DNA of 64,000 bases. It comes from Atherix ibis (taxonomy: Eukaryota; Arthropoda; Insecta; Diptera; Athericidae). A program made the position numbers and the translations under genes. Numbering within the stretch: position 1 is the stretch's first letter; every line of letters begins with the position of its first letter. The stretch lies in the NCBI GenBank assembly GCA_958298945.1, contig OY282609.1, positions 38,847,212-38,911,211 on the forward strand, read 5' to 3'. This document shows, piece after piece, positions 45,668-57,019 of the stretch. The notes below the pieces were generated by a model. It was not told the DNA's origin and did not search any database. It saw only the letters and a list, made by a program, of their open reading frames with translations.

Positions 45668-46416
45668 GGTGTATTCTATTGGGAAAATTTTGCTACTCAC
45701 GAGTAGTTCTAGCTATCATCATCTACACCACCTCGAACAAATGAGTAGTTCGCATGCGTAGTTACGCCATACAATAGTCGTTTTCCTTTCGACCAATTTT
45801 GCCACTACGCGGTAGATGACCAAAGGAAAGCCAAATTCGAAACACTAGTAGAAACATAACCTCAAAATAGTCACTGAGTTCACTCCCACATAAACAATAA
45901 AAACTGAGTTTATTCACACATAAACAGTACTGACAAAAATATGACTCTTCAACATAACCAACGAACCCGCAAAACTATCTATTTTCACTTTAGCAACTAG
46001 AATCCACCTAACGTAAATTGTATGCGTAACTCCCAATTCAATGTGCCCGTTTGTTCGAGGTAGAGTAGATGATGACAGCTAGAACTACCGACTAGTAGCA
46101 AAATTGGTCCAAAGGAAAACGCTTAATTTATGGTAAGGTATTTTAGTTCCCGAACTGGAAATAGATGGCTTAGCGGGTTCGTTGGTTATATTGAAGAGTC
46201 ATATTTTTGTCAATATTGTTTATGTGTGAATAAACTTAGTTTTTATTGTTTATGTGTGAATAAACTCAGTTTTTATTGTTTATGTGTGAATAAACTCAGT
46301 ATTGTTGTTGAATATTTTGAGGTTATATTTTACTGCTGTCAGTATACTGTGCGTTCCTATGGGCATCTACTCCCAAGTACTTGCGAGTAGCAAAATTGGT
46401 CCAATGGAATACAGCT
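45668..46416. mobile_element. Cluster of Harbinger-derived non-autonomous elements
   Basis: Overlapping or nested MITE copies. One runs about 45778-46121 with inverted ends CGTTTTCCTTTCGACCAATT and the near complement at 46094-46115. A second, inverted piece ends at 46416 with GGTCCAATGGAATACAGCT, the complement of the 34261 Harbinger left end, followed by ATT (the AAT duplication on the other strand). A left fragment starts near 45668 (AGGTGTATTCTATTGGGAAA). Interior segments (AACCAACGAACCCGC, TAAATTGTATGCGTAAC) are shared with the 34-36 kb elements. Confidence 0.75.
46215..46301. repeat. 30-bp minisatellite, three units
   Basis: The unit ATTGTTTATGTGTGAATAAA (first 20 of 30 bases) is repeated three times inside the MITE cluster. 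The open frame across it (repeating CLCVNKLSFY) is a consequence of a unit length divisible by three, not a gene. Confidence 0.92.
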
Positions 46417-47005
46417 ATTATTTTACTTATATGTGATTGGTAAATTTTGACAGTAGTTGTATGTCCGTTTTCAGTTTCAGTCGGAATTGGTTTCTACTTT
46501 AAAACAAGATAATCGGTTTATATCAGGCTTATATTAAAGAATACGAGGATAGTTAGGTACATCAAAATATGGAATTGAATTTAAGGTTTATTATTTATTT
46601 CGTAATATCAATTAAATATCAAGGGCCTCAATTTTGTATACTTTCGGAGAGTTTTAAAACACTCCATTCTCCATGAAATGCTTGCATACTTTTGTTGTTT
46701 TTCAAATTGTTATTTTGGCACTTATCGGAAGATGCAATTGAAATTAGGAAGTTTTTTTGGCACTTATCGTAAAATGCATTTAATAGGAAGTTTTTATTTC
46801 AGTAAATAAAGTGTTTTATAAAGGGTTGCTGGGCATTCAACGAAATGAGGAAGCCGAGAATTTCTTTCTTTCGGTAAGTTGACATCGTCATTTTTACTAA
46901 AGAAATTAACAACAACTTACTGATGATTTATTAGGTCTAAAAGGTGGTTAAAAGTACAAAGGTCAACATTCAATAAATGTATACAAATATGAGTTTGACA
47001 GTTCA

Positions 47006-47206
47006 ATGTTTACCAGAAAATATTATTTAAAAAACATTAATAATCCTATAATTGGATTTCATTGTATTATTTACCAACGAAAATTTTGCACGAAAGCTGC
47101 AGCTACCGATTTAAATAAGCTTTCTAATAAAGTCAACGAAATTATAAATCTTATAGTTGCACGCGACATGCATAAAAGACAAATTAAAAAACTTTTAAAA
47201 ATGTAA
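47006..47206 (+). CDS. Unrecognised 66-residue open frame
   Basis: Starts MFTRKYYLKNINNPIIGF, basic at its N-terminus with a following helical part (DLNKLSNKVNEIINLIVARD). It could be a small mitochondrial protein from composition, but AT-rich DNA yields such frames by chance and I know no family match. It lies just upstream of a transposase remnant. Confidence 0.2.
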   Translation: MFTRKYYLKNINNPIIGFHCIIYQRKFCTKAAATDLNKLSNKVNEIINLIVARDMHKRQIKKLLKM

Positions 47207-47274
47207 ATTGTAGTATGAAACTCTTTTATTGTATAATAATGTGTGTTGGTAAAGCCGGGCAATTTATTTGGAAT

Positions 47275-47460
47275 GATTTGTAGAATGCTTGGAAGGAGTA
47301 CGTTTATTTTTGCAAGACCACGATAAAAAACAATTTAAAGAACATTACAATATCCATTGGCTAGCAAAATTATTGTTTTTCACTGACATGTCCGGAAACA
47401 ATCGATCTTATATATAGACAAATAAATGGTTTCAAATCAAATTAAACATATTTATAGGAT
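47275..47460 (+). pseudogene. hAT (Buster/ZBED-type) transposase fragment
   Basis: The frame at about 47285-47430 reads CLEGVRLFLQDHDKKQFKEH, then YNIHWLAKLLFFTDM and NNRSYI before a stop. It matches the segment of Buster-type hAT transposases that reads FL..HDK..F.EHF....WLAKL.YL.DIF..LN. The upstream and downstream parts of the transposase are not recognisable. Confidence 0.6.
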
Positions 47461-48011
47461 ACAGAATCAGGAAAGTTTAAAACAATTGGTCAGATGATTG
47501 AGTAGTTCGATTCCGCTCGACCCGATAGCTAGAGGCGTATTCACCATCTAGCGTCTTGTTGGTAAAATTCCATCGGTAAAATGTATATTTTAATAATAAA
47601 TTTTAAATAATGCAAAATCAAAGAAAAAAGGTTTGTAAATAAATAATATTGAGATTGAACCATGCTCCGAACGCTGTACCATCACCGATTCGTTGTGTAG
47701 ATAAGTGTCATGACGATTAATTTTCCTCGATACGGGTCTGATGAGGTTTGATAACTTTTTAGATTTGATTCAGATAAGCCAGCTAAGAGCCAAACTGTTT
47801 CAATTCTCGAGGCCAAATTCGATCATAACTGTATTAACTAGGGAAAAGAAAGTTGGACCAACAACAGCAGTACTATAAAAATTAATCGAGTAAAACGAAT
47901 CAGCTAAGGCGGCACGGGCCAATGATCACAGTAAAGGTCTCTGCAGTAAAAGGAAATAGAGAAAAAAACATGGCTAACAAAAATCATATTGCGTTGGGCC
48001 GCACGTTAGGC

Positions 48012-48236
48012 GGTGGGAGAAAACTTGTTTTTGGACAAGTTAGAAAACCTAATTTACTTCCTATTGCCTTTACACCCATACATAACAAATACATGAATCA
48101 TACCGGGCAATATATTTTCGTTTTTATTTTATAGCCTGGTGGGAGAAAACTTGTTTTTGGACAAGTTAGAAAACCTTATTTACTTCCTATTGCCTTTACA
48201 CCCATACATAACAAATACATGAATCATACCGGGCAA
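48012..48236. repeat. 99-bp direct duplication
   Basis: GGTGGGAGAAAACTTGTTTT opens both copies (48012-48110 and 48138-48236), which differ by a single base and are separated by 27 bases. It is recent by its identity. Confidence 0.95.
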
Positions 48237-48249
48237 CCTTTGAAACGTA

Positions 48250-49430
48250 CATGTTTCACAAGGGAAAGAGATACAAACGTACACAATAGGGGGAGAAAGA
48301 GGAGGGATCGAAATTTGCCTTTGGTAATAAAGTAAAGGCAATAAATCGGTTGCCGTTGGCCTCGGAATTAAGGTGGGAAAGAAATAAAATTCGGAGGAAA
48401 TAAAAAAAACGCTTTGAATTCAAACTAAAAAAACTAACGACTCAACAAGATGTGGGAACAGCCCATTTTTGTATGACCACTTACTTGTATACAGACGAAT
48501 TATGAGGGTGAGGTACTAGAACGTTTTTTTATATCTTTAATAAAAGTTCTTAAATATACTCTTCTTTTATAAATTTATTAATCCACTTTCATTTTTCTTC
48601 TTCTAAATTTGTCAATTACGAGTAGTTCACAGTATATTATACTAATTTCAGTTTTAATTTAGCTAAATTTATCGATTAGTTCGCAGGAAATGATACTAAT
48701 TTCATTTTTAATTTTTTTAAATTTGTCAATTAGTTCACAGTAAATTATAATAATTTCATTTTTAATTTACCTAAACTTTTTCGATTGGTTTAAATTTGGT
48801 TATTCTAATGTAATGCTTATTTTATTTACTTCTTTCGGCATTTTGAATTTATTATCCTAATTTAATTTTATTTAGTTTATGTCATTTTGTTTTTTTTTTT
48901 ATAATTATCTATTTTTAAATTGTAATGTTTACAAAAAAATGTAAAAAATTCATATAATAAGAACAGAGAAGGGAAAGAAATATGAAGCATATGGAAGCAA
49001 ACATATAAACGATTTGGAAGGATATATGAAGTGAAGAAAGCCGAAATGAGAAAAAAATTGAACCAAAACTACTATTCCAATTATGCATAGAATAGACAAT
49101 AAAAATATTTTCTCGGCACATATATTTTTTTTCCTCCTTTCTAGAAATCTTTCTTTAAATTCATTAAATTATCTTATCTAATTATTATATCATTTTAATT
49201 TTATTTTTTCTATTAATTAGTATAAGCTTTATTTGCCCTATTTTCTGGTACTTTGATTAGTAAATTTGGTAGTTTAAAACCCAAAAGGAAAACCGATTAG
49301 TAATCGTTTCTTTTAATTCGTTGTTACTATAGAAATATTAATGAGAGCACGTTTTTTAAATTAAAATATTTGTACAAAAAAGGAAACATAAAAATTTCCG
49401 TTGTTACGTTCAGAAACTAGTATATTTGTA
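48250..49430. other. AT-rich spacer with repeated TTTCATTTTTAATTT units
   Basis: Three diverged units containing TTAGTTCACAG.AAATTATA and TTTCATTTTTAATTT at 48600-48780. No gene recognised. Confidence 0.45.
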
Positions 49431-49439
49431 AGATTAATA

Positions 49440-50860
49440 AAGAAATGCCTGAACTGCACAAAACTTTTGATGGAATCTCACGCTCGAACTGTTTCAACTT
49501 CTCGATTAATTCGTAGGAGGATCCATGCCTGACCATGTGGTTTCCAAATGGAGCCTTGTAAGGGAAAAATCCAATAGCTTAGCCCTTTAAGTTCCGCAAT
49601 GAGCATGCGATTCCGTTCAAGTGAACATCGTACTCTCTATGATCCTCCTGTAAAAAGGCCCATATGTCGGCTAGATTGATTCATCCTCTCTGAAGCGTTG
49701 GCCTAGGGACAGTAAACAATGCCTCCATATGCGGTCAGCAGCGATTCATGAGTCTGTAGTATAGTTATTTACTTAAGACACGGTGGAATCCACAATTTTC
49801 AGGTTAGCTCCTCCACCAAGCCTTATTCCGTTCCAGGTAGCGTACGTACATAAACATGCCCATTCTTCACTCTTATATTGGAAAGTCGATGCTTGTTGTG
49901 CATCGCTTCTTGAGATATTGCCTGACAACGGTGGTCTGAAAAGTAAGGGTAGTTTATATCCACCCACTTGTGCATCTCATTCTTCCAGCATATGTCATAG
50001 ATTTGCATTCTTGATAGAGCGTCTAGTACCATATTTTGGCATCCTTTTTGGTGTTGAGTCTCAAAGTTGTAATTACTTTAAAAGGCATTAGTCCGATATA
50101 GGGCCTAAATTTCTTTTTGTATAATATGGCCGTACGATATTTTTGTTCCGTGATAGTATAATTTATTTGAGCCGAATTGAATTTTTAGGATATATAGCAG
50201 ATGGGACACTCTTGTCCGTTACCATCCAATTAGGCCAGAATACCTGCGTCTTCCTGTTGACTAGCATCTCATTTAATCAGGAGTGATTTTGATAAATCCG
50301 GTCGTACCAGTAATGTAGATAAACGTTGCTTCAGTTGCTCGAATGCAGTTTGGACCTACTGTGTCTATTAAAATTATTTTCTCCCTTTTAAGCGTATAAG
50401 TAATCAAAGCCGACAATCGGGTAAAGCTGGGTATGAATCGATGATATCATCCCGCCATACCCAGAAATTTACAAACTGAGACTTCGGAGCACGATAACCA
50501 ACAATTGCCGAGACCTTACCAGAATATGTTTGGATTCCTCAATTCCCATTAATGTATCCTAAGTCCTAAAGCTTTCCAGATACCTATACTCAAATACAAC
50601 TTTTGAGTCAACACCGGAATTATATACTTTTGAGCGTCCTCTGTTTGAAACTGCATTGGTAGCATCATAGTTTTGAATATTATGAACGTGTTTAACCAAA
50701 CGTGCTTCTGCCTCTTACCAAAAATGCTAACGCTGGCGCCACTATAAATTAGTCCATTTATATTACGGCCGAGGGTATAATATACAAACTTCATTGAGTT
50801 TGGAATTTCTGGAGAACCAATTCATGTAGCGAAAAATCGTCTTTGGTGCTCGAGATATTC
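49440..50860 (-). pseudogene. Gypsy-4 pol remnant (protease, RT, RNase H, integrase)
   Basis: Reading leftwards from 50794: KFVYYTLGRNINGLIYSGAS, then VSIFGKRQKHVWL and LYLSIGIWKALGL, a protease whose D-S-G-A has become Y-S-G-A. RT is almost wholly lost: only WVWRDDII and TAFEQLKQRLSTLLVRPD (about 50345-50280) remain. RNase H follows (ICYISKKFNSAQINYTITEQ, KKFRPYIGLMPFKVI, about 50200-50060), then VLDALSRM and VDINYPYFSDH (50032-49950) and VKNGHVYVRTLPG before integrase. The integrase tail shows LNGIACSLRN and PFGNHMVRHGSSYELIEKLK (about 49640-49470). The order is correct for Gypsy, with many stops. Confidence 0.82.
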
Positions 50861-51239
50861 TTTCCATCGGACATGCTAAGGTTTAAACGTAGAAACTTTT
50901 TTTTTCTTTGTTTTTAAGGCTACATCGCTGGAGTCTGGATGACAAAAAATTGATTTGCGTGGAATTTTTGGCACCAAAAAATTGATTTGTGTGAAATGAT
51001 GACAAAAAATCGAAAGTGTCTGTTTGTGTGGAATTTTTGGCTCATCTTACCGTCCAGGTGCATTTTACTGATGAGAGTTTTGCGCTCTTCGAGTTAAAGA
51101 TGGGCATGTCTCTATTATCGTTTGTAGGTACGGCACATGTTATTAGTAATGTTCGGCATGTAGATAATCCAGAATAATATCCCTATGTCAGAGGTGTTCT
51201 GATATAATGTTTCACTGAACCGAAAACTGACGTTTTTAT

Positions 51240-52480
51240 TCTCGACTATTCGTCGATTTAATGGACTTAAATTTGGGCAACGCGGCTAAACCGTTTCCTT
51301 ATGACCGCATCCAAAATAGAAGTAATCGTACTATCGCTCGGCAAACTCCTGGTAGTAATGACCGGGATGGTCCAACATGTGTTATTGGGCACCGTTAAAG
51401 ACTGTGTAGCAGCTACGGGTATGGTAGGCTTGGCTTCCATAATTAAATATTGTACATCATCGTCATGTGTCGACTCCATAACATCATCCTATTTACTTGT
51501 CTCATTAACTGCCGCATGTTGAAATTCGGCATAGGCGTATATGGATCCCATCTGCATCTGCTCTCACAATTGTCGAATATTGTTTACTGGAGGTCAATCA
51601 AACTGTCCCCGAACTGAATATAGTAGACCTCTTTTTATGGTTTCAAAAAATACATGCTCAGACATTGTGTATTGCAACATGGTACGCATAGCCATCACTT
51701 CTATATAATATATTGATAACTTCTCGTATGTCGTTGCTTCCTAGTCATTATTTTTCTTCTCAAAGTCGTGAAGGAATTTTCTCCAATCTATCCATAGGGC
51801 TTCTCTTAGATACGCCTAGGTGGGGTTAGGTTTACTTCTCCTTCATACCCAATACCAACTCAATACACTCCAATAGCAAATACATATTTTCTACCAGCAA
51901 ATAATAGTCTCCACTGAAAGAATTACGGGTCAGTGTTTCCAGCCTAAATAAGAGCTCCCGCAAATCTAAGTGATGATTTTGGTCATCTAATTGAATTTGT
52001 TGCTGTTCAATTGAACTCCTTAAATGTCGTTAACCATAATTATTTTTGGGAAGAAAGTTCCAATTTGTGGCTGCCTGCTTAAAATTGGTGGCCTGGTAGG
52101 ATTCATGTGAGCTCATGTTCTATATCAGCTTCCTTACTTCCTTATATATCCTTGGAAAAAAACTCAGATTAATTAAATTATTCGGCTGGGTTTCTTAGGA
52201 AATTCCAGGTTTCCAATAGAAGCACGATCCTCGCCCGCACCGTCTGCCACTTCTCTTTGCCATTTTATGCTAAGATGAAAAATATTGTGCTAAATCCTTT
52301 AGCTTCACTTGACTGCGAAGGTTGTAGCTTTTGGGAACAGCATCTATATAAGGTGAGTACGATTCTAGATTTACCGGTACTCGGTATAACGAATAATCAT
52401 GGTGTAACTCCAATCAGTCCAACAGATACTTACTATGCAAAATATGCCTACAGGAGGGTATCACCAGCTCTGTAGCTTGA
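51240..52480 (-). pseudogene. Gypsy-4 gag remnant
   Basis: Leftwards from about 51960: a core block (LREALWIDWRKFLHDF, YEATTYEKLSIYYIEVMAMR, TMSEHVFFETIKRGLLYSVR), then PVNNIRQLREQMQMG-like sequence (about 51600-51545). 51479-51267 gives VESTHDDDVQYLIMEAKPTI and, over two frames, worn CCHC knuckles: a first C-x-x-C reduced to CW, GHYYQEFAER, then FGCGHKETV and PRCPN (about 51375-51260). Sequence 52250-52480 is untranslated but conserved in the second copy at 56545-56715, so it belongs to the element's leader or LTR. About 85% identical by eye to the Gypsy-5 copy. Confidence 0.78.
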
Positions 52481-52499
52481 GACCAATTATCAGACTGAT

Positions 52500-53030
52500 A
52501 AATAGCACATTGTTTTATTCTCTATTCAGCTGTGATTTTCCATCTATTGAGAGATCAACAATTTATGAAACAAAATCGATGATGCAAAAGAAACAAAAAA
52601 ATATTTTAGACAAAAAATGTGTCAATTCCAAGTTTAGAAGGATTAATGAATTGCGAGAATCCCTCGGTTAGCTCCTATTGCTAGTAATAGTAAAGACAAC
52701 GTGTTATTGTTTTACGAACAAGTTTAACGTGCTTGAAAAGGTTTTGTACAAAATTATTGGTGGAATTACGTACACATAAACCAAAATTAAATGACAATTT
52801 CCTGCAAATATCAACCGCTCAATTCGAACTGTAACTGGAAACTGGAAACTGCCAACAAAATTGGGTAATAATAAAATTACCAGTTGATAGTTATTTTGCT
52901 TACACGAGCATATAGACGAACAATTTTTTTAGTAAAAATATATATATTGCTATGGTTTTTAAAGAGAATGAAGGTATATTTCCTAGGTGTTGGAAACGGT
53001 AATAAAATTTGGATAGAAATTTTATTAACG
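52500..53030 (-). repeat. Segment shared with 56750-57220
   Basis: GTACGTAATTCCACCAATAA, CGAATTGAGCGGTT, TTTAAAAACCATAGCAATAT and the CATACTCAGAGAGTACATGT word near 53066 all recur at 56880-57230 in the same orientation. Probably the 3' part of the pyrimidine-rich repeat family or a Gypsy LTR; not resolved. Confidence 0.55.
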
Positions 53031-53192
53031 TTAGGTTCAGTAGGAGTATGTTCCATAACGACCATACTCAGAGAGTACATGTTTCAGTTGGGCATGCTTT
53101 CTGAGACATTGCCAGCAATTTGGGCAACGCGGCTTAACCGTTCCCTTGTGACCACATTCCAAATAGATGTAATCGCACTGCCGCTCGCCACA
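53030..53192 (-). pseudogene. Gypsy-5 gag end with CCHC knuckle
   Basis: The - strand reads CDYIYLECGHKGTVKPRCPN, then CWQCLRKHAQLKHVLSEYGR (about 53180-53055), a Gypsy gag knuckle block better preserved than in Gypsy-4. It is cut at 53192 by an R1-like insertion and continues at 54779. Confidence 0.75.
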
Positions 53193-54778
53193 AGAGGCGG
53201 GAAAGTCACTAGTGACCGCCCGCGCCCGTGCTGTGCGGCGGCTGAAGGAGGGTATACGGTGGAGGTGTGCAGTAGCGGCGAGCTGCGCCGAGTTGCTGAA
53301 TCAGTTGATCTGGCTAAGGCTGGCTTGGTGACGAGTTCCAAGCCAGCCTTAGCCAGATCAATATCGAATACGAATTGGTACGAAGATGCTACGGCTGCCT
53401 AGCTTTTGGGCTTATTCAGGATGGATGTAGGCGGGCTGGAAGGCTCATGTCTCGGGTAATTATTGCCTAGTATGATTAGGTGCACATAAATAAATGAGAA
53501 TGGATCTGCTGCAGCCATGAATGGGTTAACTGCATATGTATGTAAGAATGGGGTGGATATTGCATTGATTTAAGAGCCATACTCTTATGGTAGATCGGTG
53601 TGCGGATTAAGAAAATTCATCAGGATTGTCACCAACTGTCACCGAGGTAAAATTGACACGGCCGTCTTGTTGTAGGAGTGGGTGCAGATATATTTTCAAG
53701 TATATGAGTCCTGTAGATGCTGCGTGGAAGCATTCACTACCGCCTACGACGGCGCATCTAACTTGCTGGTTGTCAGGTTATGAATGAAGCGGTTCAGGAC
53801 CTTACTCCACGCCAGCCCAGTGAACTTCTCCTGAATAGAATGTATGAAATTTGGCAACGTCGATGGAATGAGAGTGTGAATGGCAGATGGACGCACATGT
53901 TCATTTCGGATGTGTGCTTTGCATCTGCGTATAGATTTGAATTTGGTCTGTACATTGGGTATTTACTCACAGGACATGGCAGTATGAATGGGTTCCTTTA
54001 GGGGCGTGATCTGGCTATGGAGGCTAGATGCCCTTGCAGGGCGGCAGCGGAGACTGCTAAGCACCTACTCATTGAGTGTGCCCTGTACGGTGATTTGAGT
54101 AACTTAGGTACATGTAGAATCGTGGTGAATGATGAGAGTGTGGATGTGAGTGGACTGTTAGGTATGAGAGAACGTTATGAATGTTTTAATAGATTTGCCG
54201 TGGTACTTTTTGAGAAGAGAGCGAGGATGGTACGTAAATGAGTATGCAAATGGCACGCAAGATGAATAAAACCGAGTGAAAGACCAAGGTCGATACTGAT
54301 TGTACTTATGGGTCTTAGCAAACCCGCATACCTGAGTTAGCTTAGCGGTGTCTAGGGATTTACAAGATTCCGTTCCGTAGCTCAATGAAAGTAGTACAAA
54401 CCGAAGTACTCTTAAAACAAAAATTGGTACTACGGGAATTGGGGTGCTCCATGGTGTTAAAACACATTGTGCCCGAGAATGGTGTGGCGCCTTAGGCAGC
54501 AACGTGGTGGTTGTGGTTAATACCTATATCGCGTGTACGGTCTACGGATCGCTGGTGAGAGATACTTGTAATTATCTCGGGCGCTATCACTTCTTATGAC
54601 AGTAGATGTTTAGATAGGCCTTGCCATCAATAGTTGGAGAAATCAGCTTATAACTGGTTACTGACCATAAACTACCAGTACTGGTGCGTTGATTGAGCAT
54701 AACTCAATCTCTATGGTCGTATGCAACTCGTGGTTTTATGTTGAACGACAAATAAGTCACGTTAAACAATAAAATATT
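53193..54778 (+). mobile_element. R1-like non-LTR element, insertion 1 in Gypsy-5
   Basis: Flanked by a 16-bp target duplication ACTGYCGCTCGCCACA (53177-53192 and 54779-54794). A GC-rich 5' end (AGAGGCGGGAAAGTCACTAG) and about 500 bases of leader are followed directly by the ORF2 tail. 53780-54001 gives MYEIWQRRWNESVNGRWTHM, ASAYRFEFGLYIGYLLTGHG. 54017-54241 gives MEARCPCRAAAETAKHLLIE, CALYGDL with the Cys cluster. A long 3' UTR follows, ending GTTAAACAATAAAATATT with no poly-A. The endonuclease and RT palm are missing (internal deletion). One stop (TAG near 54000) splits the tail frame. Confidence 0.85.
53305..53361. repeat. Perfect 24-bp inverted repeat
   Basis: TTGATCTGGCTAAGGCTGGC... (53305-53328) and its exact complement (53338-53361) surround 9 bases. 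It lies in the leader of the R1-like element. Confidence 0.95.
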
Positions 54779-54966
54779 ACTGTCGCTCGCCACACTCCTG
54801 ATAGTAATGACCGGGGTGGTCCAACATATGTCATTGGTGACCGTTAAAGTCTGTATAGCAGCTACGGGTTTGATGGGCTCGGCTTCAATCATCAAATATT
54901 GTCGATCATCGCCATGTGTCACCTCTACAATATCATCCCTTTTTTCTGTCTCATTAACCGCAAATG
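54779..54966 (-). pseudogene. Gypsy-5 gag, middle piece
   Basis: Matches 51331-51520 of Gypsy-4. The - strand frame gives VEVTHGDDRQYLMIEAEPIK and PVAAIQTLTVTNDICWT, the linker into the first CCHC knuckle. It is bounded on both sides by R1-like insertions. Confidence 0.8.
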
Positions 54967-55822
54967 TGCTTTGCATCTGCGTATGGATTTGAATTTGGTC
55001 TGTACCTTGGTTATTTACTCACGGGACATGGCAGTATGAATGGGTTCCTGTACAGGCGTGGACTGGCTATGGAGGCTAGTTGCCCTTGATGGGCGGCGGA
55101 GGAGACTGCCAAGCACCGGCGCTTTGAGTGGGGCCTGTACGGGGATTTGCGTGACCTAGGTGAATGTGGAATTGTAGTGAATGTTGATGGTGTTTATGTG
55201 CTTGGAGTATTAGGTATAAGAAAATGGTATGAATACTTTAATATATTTGCAGTGGCACTTTTTGAGAGGAAAGCGAGAATTATGCATGAATGAGTGTATA
55301 AATGGCATGCAAGATGGCTACGACCGGGTGAAAGACCAAGGTCGATTCTGCTTGTACTTTCGGGTCTTGGCGAACCCGCGTACCTAAGCTTGCTTAGCGG
55401 TGCCTAGAATTTTGCAAGATTCCTTGCCGTAGCTTAATGAGCGTAGTATAAACCAAAGACCCTTAAAATAAAAATTTGTACCACGTGAATCGGTGGTGTT
55501 AAAATACACTGTGCCCGACAATGGTGAGGCACGTTAAGCAGCAATGTGGTGGCAGTGGTTAATACCCATATAAGGATATGGTCCTCGGATCGCTGGTGAG
55601 AGATACTGGTAATTATATCGGATGCCGCCACTCCTTATAATAGCAGATGTTTAGATAGACCTCGCTACTAACAGTTGGAGTAATCAGTATGTAACTGGTT
55701 ACTGGCTGTAAACTGCCAGTGATGGCGGTACGTTCATTTAGCGTAACTCAATCCCTACGGTCGTAGGCGACTCGTAGTTTTAGGTTTAATAATTGATAAG
55801 TTACGTTAAATAACATAGTACT
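54967..55822 (+). mobile_element. R1-like non-LTR element, insertion 2 (5'-truncated)
   Basis: Begins within the ORF2 tail (GTGCTTTGCATCTGCGTATG, equal to 53916 of insertion 1) and runs through the same 3' UTR to GTTAAATAACATAGTACT. By eye it is about 85% identical to insertion 1. Its tail frame has stops (for example TGA in CPC.GG). About 75 bases of Gypsy gag present in Gypsy-4 (51521-51596) are missing at the site, and only 3 bases of microhomology (GTG) mark the left junction. Confidence 0.82.
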
Positions 55823-56720
55823 ACTGTCCCCAAACTAAAGATGGTAGCCCCCCTTTATGGTTTTGAAAAATACATGCTCAGATATTGGCTGTCGCAATGT
55901 AGTACGCATGGCCATCACTTCTATATAATATGCTGATAACTTCTCGTATGTCGTTGCTTCCTAGTCATTATTTTCCTTCTCAAAGTCGTAAAGGACTTAT
56001 CTCCAATCTATCCATAGGGCTTCTCTTAGATACGCCAAGGTGTGGCTAGGTTTACTTCTTCTTCATACCCAATACCAACTTAATACAGTCCAATAGCAAA
56101 TGTATATTTTCTACCAGCAAATAATAGTCTCCACCGAAAGAATTACGGATCAGCATTTCCAGGCGAAAGAAGAACTCCTCCAAATCTAAGGCCATCATAT
56201 TGAACCTGTTACCGTCCAATTAAACTGCCGTTTCTTTAATGTTTTTGACCATAATTGTTTCTGGAAGGTTGCGCCCACTGGGACTGATTTGAGTAATTTG
56301 AATCATTTGCGTTTGACCAGCCATGACTCGGTCTCTATGGAAAAAAGTTCCGATTGGTGGCTGCCTACTTAAAATTGGTGGCCTGGTAGGATACATGTGA
56401 GCCAGTTGTCTTCCGCTCATGTCTTATATCATCTTTCTGATTTCCATATATATCTTTGGAAAATAAACTCATATTAATCAAGCTATTCCGCTTAGTTTCT
56501 TAGGAAATTCCAGGTTTCTAATAGAAGCGCCTCGCCCGCACCGTTTGCCACTTCTCTTTGTCATTTTATGCGTAGATGAAAAATATTGTGTTAAATGCTT
56601 TAGCTTCCCTTGACTGCGAAGGTTGTAGCTTTTGGAAACAGCATCTGTATAAGGTGAGCACGATTCTAGGTTTACCGGTACCCGACATAACGAATAATCA
56701 TAGTTATATTGTAATAACTG
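55823..56720 (-). pseudogene. Gypsy-5 gag, N-terminal part and leader
   Basis: 56420-56220 gives PTRPPILSRQPPIGTFFHRD, MIQITQISPSGRNLPETIMV, a proline-rich gag start. After a frame change, DLEEFFFRLEMLIRNSFGGD and YYLLVENIHLLLDC follow (about 56200-56090). A further frame-shifted core follows to 55823. It matches Gypsy-4 51590-52480 but keeps about 100 bases (56230-56330) that Gypsy-4 lacks. Confidence 0.75.
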
Positions 56721-57019
56721 GGTAAGTTATTCCATATATCGTATCGATTTATTTTTTCAAGCTAAAATATATTTTAGAACAATTAATTAGTATATTTTAG
56801 TAATAAATTTTAAATAATTCAAAAGTTAAAAAAATAAGTATGTAAATAAATAATATTGAGATCACTGATTCGTTGGCGAAAGACTTGTTTTTGGTAACAT
56901 GCTTGAAAGGGTTTTGTATAAAATTATTGGTAGAATTACGTACAGATGAACCGCTCAATTCGATCTGTAACTGGAAACTAAAAGCTACAAATAAAATTAG
57001 TTTATTATTAAATTACTAA

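Noticed and set aside
46130..46390. 86-codon frame with CLCVNKLSFY repeats
   Set aside because: Produced by a 30-bp minisatellite whose unit length is a multiple of three.
47500..47520. AGTTCGATTCCGC as a tRNA gene B-box
   Set aside because: No matching D-arm, acceptor stem or anticodon arm around it.
47735..47800. CTGATGAG word as a possible hammerhead ribozyme core
   Set aside because: No GAAA box follows a second stem and no closing stem could be drawn.
54540..54590. CTGGTGAGAGATAC in the R1-like 3' UTR as a ribozyme core
   Set aside because: It differs from the hammerhead core and lacks the GAAA partner; the same word in insertion 2 also has no matching stems.
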